DNA of 64,000 nucleotides, from NCBI GenBank assembly GCA_964059195.1, contig CAXKWD010000007.1, forward strand, positions 155,481,269 to 155,545,268, in the 5' to 3' direction. Positions 45,143 through 56,573 of this stretch are shown here, one piece after another. The notes beneath the pieces were generated by a model. That model made no database searches. It was not told where the DNA came from and worked only from the letters and a program-made list of their open reading frames with translations. The translations under genes and the position numbers were made by a program. This DNA comes from Ectobius pallidus (Eukaryota > Arthropoda > Insecta > Blattodea > Ectobiidae). Every line of letters begins with the position of its first letter. Position 1 is the stretch's first letter.

Positions 45143-45685
45143 CAATGATCGTGTTGATAAGTACATATGAAATAATAGTGTTATTTGTCGTATTGCAACT
45201 TCCAAAGCCGTATATGAACACTGTAAAACAATATGTTGTCATGATAACTAATTTGCATTTGATAAATTCTTTCTAATATAATACCATTAAAATAGGCACT
45301 AAATTGGGCATTACTCCGGTACCGGTCAACCGATTTGGTCCAATATCAATAGGCTTCTTCTCATGGACATTATAAATGCGTATACCAAGTTTCATGAAAA
45401 TCAGATAAAGCATATTTGAGTTATCGCGCCATTAATATATTAATATTACCATAAAAATAGGCACTAAATTATGCATTACTCCGATACCGCTCAACCGATT
45501 TAGTCCAATATCAATAGGCATCTTTCCATGGACGTTATAAACGCGTATACCGATTTTCATGAAAATCCGATAAAGCGTATTTGAGTTATCACGCGTACAG
45601 ACACGGACAGACAGGCAGACAGACAGGCGTAAAGTCATTTCCCCGTCCCCCACACAATTTTATAAAGTACCATACTAGCATTTAA

Positions 45686-46230
45686 GAAACATGTCAATGA
45701 ATCTGAAGGCATGTGCAAATGAATCCAGTGTCTATTGGTACAGATATTAATTAAACCTTAAAATACTTTGACTATTTCCGGAAATATACAGGAGAGTTAT
45801 CCGAGGAATGTGTACGCGATACTTGCGTGGAAGTAAAGTAATTGCTAGACTTGTTCAAATGCAGTTGCTGTGTTGATGGCAGTTTAATTGTTCAGGGAAA
45901 TGAGACAGGTAAAGTTCTCACTGGAGAGTATCGATCATTGACACGTCGACTCGTAGTGTGCAACCACCTGAGCCACAGAGTCGCGTTGTTAAAACATTTA
46001 CCTGGTTGAACGTGCGGTTGTTTTCCCAACAGGATCGTTAGTACATGAGTTTATTAGCTCGGGACGCAGAGTGAAGCTGACACAATTGAGCTAATCACAT
46101 GCGAGAGACTGTAAAATTCTGCTTATTAAATATGTGACTCGACTTCCTTTACCTTAAATGAAATGCATCGCGGAAAAACAAACTATCCATTTTTTTAAGG
46201 AATTAAACTAGACCTTCATCTGGTTTGACT
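45686..46230. other. Unassigned sequence
   Basis: No gene or paired repeat recognised. Confidence 0.35.
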
Positions 46231-46231
46231 G

Positions 46232-46269
<38 letters not shown>

Positions 46270-46302
46270 TTATTATTATTATCATCATCATCATCATCAT
46301 CA
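46231..46302. repeat. (ATT)n/(ATC)n microsatellite
   Basis: About 13 ATT repeats, then six ATC repeats. Confidence 0.92.
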
Positions 46303-46525
46303 CCTGCTTCAATTCATAAACTTCATCTCACGCTCAATATTATAATCTCAGCTGGAAAGATACACTAGCTTCGTTTTAAGTTTGTACTGATGAAGCACAG
46401 GGTTAAAACGCCTTGCACGTTCCAGGTTAGGCAAGCCGCAGTACAGCTGTGTAGAAGATGTTGCCGATACAGTAACAAACGGCGCTCAACCCCTTTCTGC
46501 GCTATAGCAAACCTCTCCACTAGGT

Positions 46526-47173
46526 CAGCGTTTCTCAACCTTTTTGAACCCGAGGACCTCTAAAATGTGTACAAATTTTTATGGACACCTAATTTTACAT
46601 CCCATTTTTAAAAGTAGGCTAAATGTTGGCCTATATTCTTAATATTTGGTGTATTAATTATAGGTCGTTATAACGAAATCAATCTAAATACATTTTTTTA
46701 ATTCGACGAAAACACAGTTATTGAATTGGAAGTAAACTATTGACAGTAAAATTATATTTTGAACAGACTTTAATATTTATTACCAATTTGATAATATAAT
46801 TAGGAATTATAACATAGGTTTACGGGTATCAGACACTCGGGCACCTCCAACAAAAAACCCTTGTTAAGAGAGCGCCTTTAATAACAAATTCCGACAAAGT
46901 CTTACTTTTCAGGGTATTGAATGAAAGAGGGAACCATAGACGTCAGTGCAACAGAGGTTTCAAACTGTGGTTCGTAACTGAAAAAGTAAGGAAACCTGCA
47001 ATAGGACCTGTATTTTCGAAGATTTTAGAAACTTTGACATCTAGTGTCCATTTTATATGAACAATTTTTACTTCTTTATTTGCTTTATGATATATTTTAA
47101 TTATGTCTGCGGACCATCTGCACCATCTTCACGGACCACTGGTGGTCCGCGGACCATAGGTTGAGTACCACTG
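46526..47173. mobile_element. hAT (Charlie-like) element 'CAGYGTTTCTCAACC'
   Basis: Ends CAGCGTTTCTCAACC and GGTTGAGTACCACTG, a close form of the widespread hAT end CAGTGGTTCTCAACC. 8-bp duplication cactaggt (46518-46525 and 47174-47181). Includes 'ggaccactggtggtccgcgg' near the right end. No transposase left. Confidence 0.94.
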
Positions 47174-47181
47174 CACTAGGT

Positions 47182-47468
47182 TAACAAATAATCTAACTGG
47201 GACAAATAACTGGATAATGGTAACTGCACAGACAATTAATTGCTGAGAAGATAAAAGAATTAACCGATATTTAAACACATTAATTAACTGGATATATTCT
47301 AACGACCTTGCTACAGATATTTACATATATAGATTGCAGGCAGGTTGCATCCCAGTTGTTAATTTATTATAGATTTCAAGTTATTATTATTGTTATTCTT
47401 GTTATAACTTTGCTTTATTGTTAATAATAACTAAAACAATACTAACAATAATAAAACAGGTAAACTGA
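47182..47468. other. Unassigned sequence
   Basis: Nothing recognised; AT-rich. Confidence 0.35.
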
Positions 47469-47926
47469 AATAGTATATTGCGATACAAGTGCCGTAAGCG
47501 ATGCATTACGGATCGAGGAAAGAGTTTGAAAAAACCAGGCACTTGCGCCGAGTTTTTTTTCAATTTCCGAGATCCGTTATGCGCTTAAGGCACGGGTATT
47601 GTATGCTATTTTTTGCACGATGATTATTTATATCAATTTAATTATATTAATTGTGATATTACCTGAAAATATTATGTATATACATTCTTGAAGAAAGATG
47701 TTTATTTCAGAAAGTGATTCGCATGTGTTTGTTGTTATGCGAACCGAATATTTGTCCTGGGGGGGGCCTTGTCCATAAAGGTTTGTATTATGATGTGCCG
47801 TAAGTAAATTCATAACCGCACGGAAATACTTACCGCACATAGCAACAAGATTGCGTGTGGAAATGTCAACTTACGATCCACGGCAACAACATTCGTAAGT
47901 ACCACTAATTAGTTAAGTCGTGCAAA
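47469..47926. mobile_element. Composite hairpin element, subtype B copy 2
   Basis: Same as 36921-37381 with scattered changes. Stem GTGCCGTAAGCG against CGCTTAAGGCAC has one mismatch. Confidence 0.86.
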
Positions 47927-48544
47927 AAAAATGTATTGCCAGATGGAGTTAATATACCATATTGCAGAAACTGTTGACTTTTAGACCACGGTTTCTTGAG
48001 AAAGATTGATTAGCATATGTGAAGGAATAAGTGGGTAACTAGAATATTAACAGAACGAATTTAAACAAATTCCTCACGTCCTTATTTTTGCCAAAACATC
48101 TAAAAGGATACAAATATGCATAGATATACAATTATTTTTTTATAAAGTAAAAATAAAAATCCGAAGTTTTTGGAATTACATTATTGTTTACTGAGGGTAA
48201 ACAGTAGTTTGCACTCTCCAATCCCAACAGGTGGCAGGCTCTGTAGCCAAGCCAATCTAATAACAATAGCAATATTATAAAAAAAATGTCGGCGTTTCTT
48301 TCATTCTAGTTTCCGGCTGAGACTTGGCAACACTTCAACACGCGGCTATTAACGAGTGTGTCCTTCTTGCATTAAACAAACAACACTTCAAAGACATCAC
48401 CGCTGGGGACGATGATAACGAGACGGCTATACCATGGGTTTAGAAAAATATTATATATTGCTTACCATGGATTTACTTTACAGCAAAATGTGAAAATATC
48501 TTAAATAACATTTGAAACTACATTAAATATCATCACCTATTCTC
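47927..48544. other. Unassigned sequence
   Basis: AT-rich; no frame or repeat recognised. Confidence 0.35.
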
Positions 48545-48591
48545 AGACTAAAACAATGATCAGACCTATACTGTGCTATGAGTGTGAGACA
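48545..48591 (+). pseudogene. LINE RT fragment, left of an insertion
   Basis: Reads SQTKTMIRPILCYECET, the LYGCETW-type block near the end of a non-LTR reverse transcriptase region. The frame is resumed at 50213 after the inserted element. Confidence 0.7.
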
Positions 48592-50209
48592 TTGGTGGTA
48601 TAAATAAGACCAAGCCGCGGCTCAAAACTCACTAATTCATAGCAGCTGCTTGGTTTGGTATAAATAAAACGCGGCTTCCTCAACCACCTGCCTAGCCGTT
48701 GCTCAACGACCTTGACAGCTCAGCCGCTGCTTAGGATTTGGTATAAATAAAACTCTCTGTTGGTAGCAGCGGCTTGCTTTTTTCTGAGGTACCTCATTTG
48801 CGGACTCAGCTTGCTCAAGTGAAGTTTTTAATCGTACTGGCGGGGTTCATGGGGGTGATTTTTTAACCAATATGAGTAATTTATAATGAACGTATGGATT
48901 ATGATGTGCACAGATGTAAAGAACCGGTTGTACAATAAAATTGTAAAACATGTGTAACTTAACTTTGTTACTTTTCTTTATTATTATAATAATAATAATC
49001 ATGAAATAATACATCATTATAAGTCTAACACATTCTCATATTTTACTGTTATCAATATGAACTAAAATATTTCAAACGTGAATAATTCTTTTAACACTAT
49101 TTCAAATTGTAATGCTGTAAACTAAATAACTTCAAATCTATTATGTAGCAAGTAGATTCAAAACGAACGTATTTTATGAATTAATTATGGAAAATAATTA
49201 AATATTAATAAAAGAACTACATATATATGTAGACCTACCTTCTTTACTAATAGCAAAACATATTGAAATAAAAATGGAAACTCCATCCTCTTACAAAGCT
49301 ATTTAATGTGGGACAAAATAAGCTGATCTGAAGAAATCTCACACCCTTAAAAGCTTATCCGGGTTTGTTTGTCTTGCTATCAATTTGACTATGCCCCCTC
49401 TTCAAACAAACATAAATACTTGGAGGGAATGAAAGAAACGGGGTAGAGCACCAGCTTTTAGACTCTTCAGCAAACTATTAAAACTGCTAAGATTATAAAA
49501 TATTCTAATTATTTACCTAATAGGTACTAAGTATACTTGTGATTTTAGGACAATTGCCTACTCTGGTAACTATTATTTAAAATGTTAAACTATAATACGT
49601 TTCTATGACGGTACAAGTAAGCAAAATATCGAAATGTGCTTATTAGTATAAAATGTTAACTTTTGTTTATTAAAATTAAGTAAAATTATATCTGTCTACT
49701 GTTTTAGTTAAATGCTTAATTCATTAATTTACAAGCCTAAACATAATTTTTAGTGCCCTAAAATCAAGGTTTTCTAATAAAACATGAATACTAGAGAATA
49801 CTGTAGGATAAAAATTCCTCTGACACTGGGGCTTGAACCCAGGATCTTTTAATAGGCTACTAGGCCTAGAGATGTAACAAATACGAGGACATGTTCTCAC
49901 TCTCTTGTCTCTTTCCTTTCTCCCAAAGTAGCTTTTCTTTCTTTAAATACAATACTTTTATACATTATATACTGAACTTTAAATTTTAAATCGGTCACAG
50001 ATAGTCAAGTGGCATGTTTGTTTACTCAGCTGCATGTGCCGGGCGGTATGGGATGCAGGTGTTCAAGCACTTGCTACCAGTAGCCTGAGCCGCGGCTATG
50101 CAGGGAGGGGAAATTTTTATTTATTTCAAACAGCCAGCCGTTGCTATATTCTCAACCTTCTCATAAGCAACGGCTAGGTAGCAGTGGCTTTGTTTTTATT
50201 TATACAACC
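48592..50209. mobile_element. TIR element 'TTGGTGGTATAAATAA' inside a LINE frame
   Basis: Inverted ends TTGGTGGTATAAATAA and TTATTTATACAACCAA. Just inside the left end 'tggtataaataaaac' is repeated twice more, together with 'agccgctgct'-type blocks that also occur near the right end ('agccgcggct', 'aacggctaggtagcagtgg'). The target duplication is short; GACA is present on both sides (48587-48590 and about 50213-50216), but I am not sure of its length. No transposase seen in the AT-rich middle. A SINE family 7 scrap lies at 49800-49862. Confidence 0.7.
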
Positions 50210-50212
50210 AAT

Positions 50213-50640
50213 GGACAATGTTGGATAAAGCCGAGGAAATGTTAGATTGTTTCGAGAGGAAAGTTTTAAGAAGGATTCACGGCCCAATCCAGGATAGGTC
50301 AGGATGGAGGACCAGATATAACACGGAAATATACGGCTTATACAAGGAGCTGAAAGTATCTGATTTTATTAATTTAAGACGACTGCAATGGGCAGGACAT
50401 GTTGTAAGAATGGGAGAGGAGAGGATTCCGAAAAAAGCCATGACACACCGATTGCATGGAGTGAGAAGAGTTGGGAGACCAAGGGAAAGATGGGAGGATG
50501 AAGTTAGACGGGATGCTGATAAAATGCTTGGAATACGCGCATGGAAAACTAAAGCAAAGGACAGACAGTTCTGGAGGCGAAGAATAGAGGAGGCCAAGGC
50601 TCAAATTGGGCTGTAGCGCCATTGCAGAGAGAGAGATTCT
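50213..50640 (+). pseudogene. LINE RT C-terminal tail, right of the insertion
   Basis: Open for 132 codons from 50218. MLDKAEEMLDCFERKVLRRI, GWRTRYNTEIYGLYKEL, LQWAGHVVRMGEERIPKKA, VGRPRERWEDEVRRDADKM, then RRIEEAKAQIGL and a stop. This is the charged C-terminal region after the reverse transcriptase core of a Jockey/CR1-type non-LTR element. It continues the frame of 48545-48591 if the insert is removed. The catalytic core is not in the window. Confidence 0.85.
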
Positions 50641-51020
50641 CAGACTAGGAAAACGTACTTTACAATGGGAATGTGTATCTTATCCAATAATGGAGAAAGA
50701 CTAGAAAGTTTATTGGATCTAGAAAACAGGATTTCAGAGAAACTGTCATCAAAGGACTCTGAAATATCAAAATGTATTAAGAAGATAAATTTACAGGTCA
50801 AGATAATTTTAAGGTAAAATGCGTTTTTGTATAAAATGATTCCAAGGGTAAAGCCATTGTGAACAAACAAGACCATGCCCGAGGAAACATGAAGCAAACA
50901 AACACCAGTATGTCTGTCTCACTTTTATATCGTACTAGTAATGAGCTAGAGTGTGACAGATTGACTGGTTTTTCTTTACTACAGGGTTCCTTCTTAGAAC
51001 GGTCAGACTTTAGGTAAAAT
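50641..51020. other. Unassigned sequence
   Basis: May include LINE 3' UTR. No open frame of note on the plus strand. Confidence 0.3.
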
Positions 51021-51022
51021 TA

Positions 51023-51651
51023 CCGTATTTTACGGACCATTAGACGCTCCGGACCATAAGACGCACTTTAGGATGGAAATTTAAAGGAAAATAAATTTAA
51101 TGTGATTCTAAACGAAATATTTTTAAGAGAATACTATACTTCATTACATAAGCAAATTATAACCTTTTACAATGCAATCGATGTAAATTAATTCTAACTT
51201 AAAATCTCTTCTGTACAGGTTGATTCGTGTACATTTTAACAACTGAACTGATTTCTCATGAAAGACTGAAAATACTTTTACACCCTCTAACCCTCAATTC
51301 AGCATAGGGTAAGTGTAATGGGACAAGGCTGTTCAGAGGTCACTGCATTTATTTAAAACACCCGGCGAAGACAACTCCTTTTGTATAAAAGAACTCAACA
51401 TCCTTTCTTTACGCATTGTATACCTGGCTTCCAGCTAACCTCACTTTACGATTATGACAAGTGCAGTGATTTAAAGTCTGTGCTAAAATTTTTAACTGTC
51501 TTATTTTTTACAATACCTTGTGTATAACTATGGTATTCCAGGAATTTTTAACACTTTTTTTTTTAGTGTACATCGGACCATTAGACGCACCAAACTTTTA
51601 AGGCTCTGTTTTAAAGGTAAAAAAGTGCGTCTTATGGTCCGTAAAATACGG
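51023..51651. mobile_element. Tc1/mariner-type MITE 'CCGTATTTTACGGACC', copy 3
   Basis: Perfect ends and TA duplications (51021-51022, 51652-51653). 629 bp, close to copy 2. Confidence 0.93.
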
Positions 51652-51973
51652 TACTATTATATCGTGGATATATCTTTAATGGCGTTCGTTGCGCGTCAGA
51701 TATATAGGCCTATTACTTAACATGTACCGGAATTATAGTGTCAAATACAATAGAATGTTACAGATCCATTACGTGTTCTTATCAATCACCATGCATTAGA
51801 AATCGGAGCAAGAATTCATATGAAAGTGTCATGTGAAAGTATTGATGGAAATACATTCAGGGATTCCATTGACTTACGAAACACCGAGTAAATTGCTATT
51901 ATTTAAAGTAAATTTAAAGCAATTTACATGGCAGCGGTGTTATCGATTTGAAAGAAGCATAAAGCTTTTAGTC

Positions 51974-52200
51974 GGCCAGGGTGGCGCAATTGGTATCGCG
52001 CTGGCTTTCTGTGCCCAAGGTTGCGGGTTCAATCCGGACTCGGGTCGATGGCATTTATGTGTGCATAAATGTGACAGGTCCATGTCAGTAGATTTACAGG
52101 CATGTAAAATAACTCCTGCGGGACAAAATTCCGGCACACCGGCGACAGTGTCAGGCCTAAGTTGCAGTACATCCCCGTCGTTAAACAGCCATAGACCTAT
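51974..52200 (+). mobile_element. tRNA-derived SINE (family 1)
   Basis: A box TGGCGCAATTGG, B box GGTTCAATCC, full body to 'ccccgtcgttaaacagcc'. No clear duplication. Confidence 0.9.
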
Positions 52201-52450
52201 TAAGCTGTTATAATCTTTTTAGTAGAATTTTAGGAATTAAATATCCATCCACGATTACTTACTCAACTGATACATGTTTTAATTAAATAATTTATTTAAT
52301 TGAAAAATATTTAAAACATATTTATTAGATATATTATTCTTACATAAATTACACGAATAAATTTATTTATTCTTATTTATACTTTTTAATAATACATATT
52401 GATAATAATTATACGAATTAAACGAATATTTTATTAATTCAGCTGTTTTT

Positions 52451-52508
52451 ATACTCCTTTTAGCTGCGAGGCCATATCAGGAGTTCGGGATTTGTGTCTG
52501 TACAGTAT
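52451..52508 (-). mobile_element. SINE family 3, 3' fragment
   Basis: 'actccttttagctgcgagg' and 'caggagttcgggatttgtgtc' match the 3' end of the family; the rest is absent. Confidence 0.75.
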
Positions 52509-52535
52509 AATACTGCTTTTATGCAGTTCAGAAAC

Positions 52536-53095
52536 TCTTGTCTTCTCGTCTTCTGTCCAGAAATCTAAAAATAAACATTTTTAACACAATTATCCTGCCG
52601 GTTGCATTATATAGATATGAGACATGGTCGCTTACTCTTCGGGAAGAACATAATCGGAGAGTGTTCGAAAGCAGGGTACTTAGGAAAATATTTGGGCCTA
52701 GGAGAGATGAAAATGGGGACTGGAGAAAATTGCATAACGACGAGCTTCATCACCTGTACTCGTCACCACATATAGTAAGGGTAATTAAATCACGTAGGAT
52801 GAAATGGACTGGACATGTAGCGCGCATGGGGGAGGAAAGACACATCTTAAAAATATTGACTGGGAGACCCGTAGAGAGAAGACCACTTGGAAGACCTAGA
52901 CGTAGGTGAGAGGACAATATTAGGATAAATTTAAGAGAAGTAAGATTTGTGAGGGATGGTTGGATGGAGTTAGCACAGAATAGGGTAGAATGGTGGGCAC
53001 GGGTAAGCGCGGCAATTGGGTTCCATAAAATAGATAATATTCCTTTACCTTACTGAGGAATTGTCTATTGCCATAGAGTAAGTAAGTATTGTGAT
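52536..53095 (+). pseudogene. LINE RT C-terminal tail with one stop, and 3' end
   Basis: Frame from 52538: IILPVALYRYETWSLTLREE, FESRVLRKIFGPRRDE, WRKLHNDELHHLYSSPHI, RMKWTGHVARMGEERH, GRPVERRPLGRPRRR. A TGA replaces the usual W, then EDNIRINLREVRF and NRVEWWARVSAAIGF follow to a stop at about 53056. The 3' end 'ctattgccatagagtaagtaagta' is shared with 11419. This and the 50213 LINE are different families. 5'-truncated. Confidence 0.87.
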
Positions 53096-53639
53096 GCATT
53101 ATTGTGCTGTGCAGGGAACGCACTATAGTCAGTAAGCATTAATAGGCAGGTTGAGTTGCTGCACAAATCAGCAGACAGTGCACAAATCGAATATTGAATT
53201 AAGTCCCCACTAATTTTAGAGATAAATTAGGCTTATACTGTAATGATTGATAAATTAGCATGGGTAATTATTTCTATAATTATAATTTCATTATTACTGC
53301 ACCATTACATCAATGTTGTCTGTACAAAATAATAACCTCACTGTAATAGCCCTGTTAATGCACTTCGACGCAATTACAGTACTATTAACTTCATTAAAAT
53401 GTTTGACAAACGCATCCTTTATACCAATATAGGCTTATCAGATGTCTAGACAAACAGTCATTTCTGTTTTAGATTATGTCTATAATTAGAAATTAACGCT
53501 GTTTTCCATCTTCGTAATTGCTAAGACGAGGGCATGGCTACTTGTATGTAAATCCCTAGCCACCGTATCATGAACGCGAACTTTGCTGGTGGAAGAAAGT
53601 ATTTCCCACATTGGTAAGACACAAGCTTAGTGACAGCAT
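53096..53639. other. Unassigned sequence before the candidate promoter
   Basis: No transposon signature recognised. It may be unique upstream sequence. Confidence 0.4.
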
Positions 53640-53863
53640 CGCATTCACGATGCAACCAATGTTGCATTCTCGTTGCTTTCTCGGTTCGGTTTCATTCGGG
53701 AGTTCAGATGTTCTAGAAAGTTCGCTCGGGTCTTTCCGTCGGCCATCTTCGGGGGTCTTGGGTTCGTGATGGCTTGGCTGTTGTGCCTCGTGGAGTTGAT
53801 TTTCAAGTGTCTTGCTGTTCAGTTGTGTGTGTGAAATAGCTCTTCTGACGGGTAATATGCTCG
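53640..53863 (+). promoter_or_regulatory. Candidate promoter and first exon with heat-shock element
   Basis: CpG-richer than its surroundings. Perfect heat-shock-factor site pattern TTC-TA-GAA-AG-TTC at 53711-53723. 'GGCCATCTT' at 53741 resembles a YY1/pho-type site. Initiator-like TCAGTT at 53819-53824. Downstream, ATGCTCG at 53857-53863 runs straight into donor gtaagta, as a first coding exon of only two full codons might. A short upstream open frame (53769-53832) begins MAWLLCLVELIF. No matching second exon can be identified here, so the gene is unknown. Confidence 0.5.
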
Positions 53864-55126
53864 GTAAGTAATGTCATGATTCAGTATAAGGAAACATTTG
53901 CCATAGCGGTGTAATTAAAGATACATATTTCAGTTTAAATTCATTGCCCTAGCGAATCTCATGTAACGATGATTATCTAGCAAGCTAACCAGAAGCCATG
54001 TTTGTTTTTCGTGTGCATGACATGCGTGTCTATTTCCGGATCGGAGTTATATGTTGTTATGGTGTCTTATGCGTTTTGCTGAGAGTGTAGTATGCCTGTA
54101 AATTATTGCTACCTTCAAAATAAACGTAGGATTTATATTCTTGTCTGGACAGGGAATGTTACGAATGTCCACCAAAATCACGATAGGATTGCGGAATGCC
54201 ACATTTGCTCTTCGTGCCGTACAAATAATTATGGGTAGAAACGGAAGTCGTGAACAGTGTCATGGCTACTTACTGTATTATATGTAAAGCACCGCCGTCT
54301 CGAGAATTACACTGCCTGTCCTATGCTTAATTTTAACATGGAGTTCAGAGTATTGTTAAATTGCCTAATTTCTCCAGTAGAGGCGACACAGTTCACACCC
54401 AGATAGCATGAAATTCCAGCATATTTCAGTTTCCGAGTTTATACTTCAGAGGGCAACACAGAGCATACGGTAATGTAAAAGGTATTGCAGCTGGGTGCAG
54501 TAGGTGCTGCCGTCTGTAATGTCGTCGCGTACGCAAAATTAGCCGTATAGGACAGGCAGTGTATACACGAGTAATACAGTCTAGAAGGCAGTGATGTAAA
54601 GATATCTGTTTAGTTGCACCCTTGCCCCAAGTATTTTGTGTTCTAAGCAGTATGATTAATGTTTTTCTAGTTAGATGGGATTAAACAAACAGTGGGTCGC
54701 GACTCAAGTGATGTAATATATTTCACAAGATAAAAAAAAAATTAATAAACCATTACTTGTAATAGTTTGCAGTTCTTCTCGGGTTTTTCCGGTAAATTTG
54801 GGCTTGGAATGTGTTTGTTGAGTATTTAATAAGAATTGCGTAATTGAAGGTTAAAGTCTTCATTCTTGTTTTATGCCGTAAGAATTCTTGAAGATATTCA
54901 AATATTGCATTCAGTATTCCAGTAGTTGTATTGGGGAAAAGTTACGTCAATTCTTCAAGTGATCTGTGCCAGCCATTTCCTTAAGAAGTGTATAAATTTC
55001 CGCATGTATAGTTTCACTGGTGCGTTCGTATCTACCTAATGATATTGTCGCTACCCATGTTATGACGTTTGTTTATTGGTTTATTGAGAGGTGTGGCAAT
55101 CCGAATCGATGATTTAAAATTTGTAC
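53864..55126. other. Putative first intron; no gene seen
   Basis: Notably free of recognisable transposons for about 1.2 kb. If the first exon is real this is intron. Confidence 0.4.
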
Positions 55127-55990
55127 AATTGATTAAGAAAAAGAGTTATCAAATATATATAACATATACTCTAGTTCTGCAGTATATAATCTATTTTCAT
55201 TATATAGAACAATTTATTAAGAAAAAGAGTTACCAAATATACATAACATATAGTTCTGCAGTATATAATCTATTTTCTTTATATAGAACAATTGATTAAG
55301 AAAAAGAGTTGCTAAATATACTATAGTTCTGAAGTATATAATCTATTTTCATTATATAGAACAACTGATTAAGAAAAAGACTTACTAAATATACTTAACA
55401 TATACTCCAGTTCTGTAGTATATAATTTATTTGATTAAGAAAAATAGTTACTAAATATACTTAACCTATACTCTAGTTCTGCAGTATATAAGCTATTTTC
55501 ATTATATAGAACAGTGGATTAAGAAAAATAGTTACCAAATATACTTAACATATGCTCTAGTTCTGCAGCATATAATTTATTTTAATTATATAGAACAACT
55601 GATTAAGAAAAAGACTTACTAAATATACTTAACATATACTCCAGTTCTGTAGTATATAATTTATTTGATTAAGAAAAATAGTTACTAAATATACTTAACC
55701 TATACTCTAGTTCTGCAGTATATAAGCTATTTTCATTATATAGAACAGTGGATTAAGAAAAATAGTTACCAAATATACTTAACATATGCTCTAGTTCTGC
55801 AGCATATAATTTATTTTCATTATATAGAGCAACTGATTTAGTAAGAAAGAGTTACTAAATTTACTTAACATATAATCTAGTTCTGCAACATATTATTTAG
55901 TTCTGCAACATATTATTTATTTATATTTACCCAGTATATAGCACCATTGATTAAGAAAAAGAGTTTCTACATATACTTTTCATTTATTTG
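55127..55990. repeat. Tandem array with higher-order repeat
   Basis: Nine to ten diverged units of about 70-100 bp with 'gattaagaaaaagagtta', 'ctctagttctgcagtata' and 'ttcattatatagaaca'. A block of about 234 bp starting near 55364 is repeated almost exactly from about 55598, so groups of units were duplicated together. Confidence 0.9.
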
Positions 55991-56573
55991 AGAAGTGACG
56001 TTATATCCGAGAACTAGGATTAATTTTGGCACCTCTGTAAATGTTAAGGTGATTTCTTTGTAAATATACTTCAACTCTTTCTGAGGCCTATTTATCTTTA
56101 CCAGAAGTTTTCCTACCTCTGCCCGAGTGATCTCTGGACCTCTGGATGGGGCCTAGTACAAAAGTCCGTTACAACGATACCCTAGGTTCAAATTCTTTGG
56201 CAGGAAAATTTGAGTGAAGTATCTGCAATTCTCCCTACTTCCTGAGGTAAATTCCGGATTGGAAAAGGCTTTGTTTTTAGCATAAGAATATATAAACATG
56301 CAGACCCTTTTCTGGTCCGTAAATAACAATAAAAAGGGCAGGTAAAGTTAATCGAATGTTGTCGCACTTGGCATTAGCATTTTTCTGTTGGTGTTGAGAA
56401 GTGCATTACAGTAATGTAATAAATTAAATTAATGGAAATGTTGAAGATAAATTATTTAATAACACTTTAATAGCGTACAGGTAGCAGTAATAAAATCGAT
56501 GAAGTTTTTCAGTTGCAGTGAATAATAAGGTAGTTTGTTGAGACTAAAAGCCTGGATATTTTTTCAGGATATA
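55991..56573. other. Unassigned sequence
   Basis: No gene or repeat ends recognised. Confidence 0.35.

Larger units (their letters stand above)
43730..45685 (+). repeat. Dispersed repeat Q, copy 3 (two internal units), with inserts
   Basis: Start 'aaaatcgggtaaactgatgt' and end 'cccccacacaattttataaagtaccatac' as in copies 1 and 2. Interrupted by a Helitron (43794-44860) and a SINE head (45059-45142). Two internal units at about 45292 and 45451. Confidence 0.83.

Noticed and set aside
55069..55299. 76-codon frame with repeated KKKSYQIYITY
   Set aside because: It spans the AT-rich tandem array, and the protein repeat reflects the DNA repeat.
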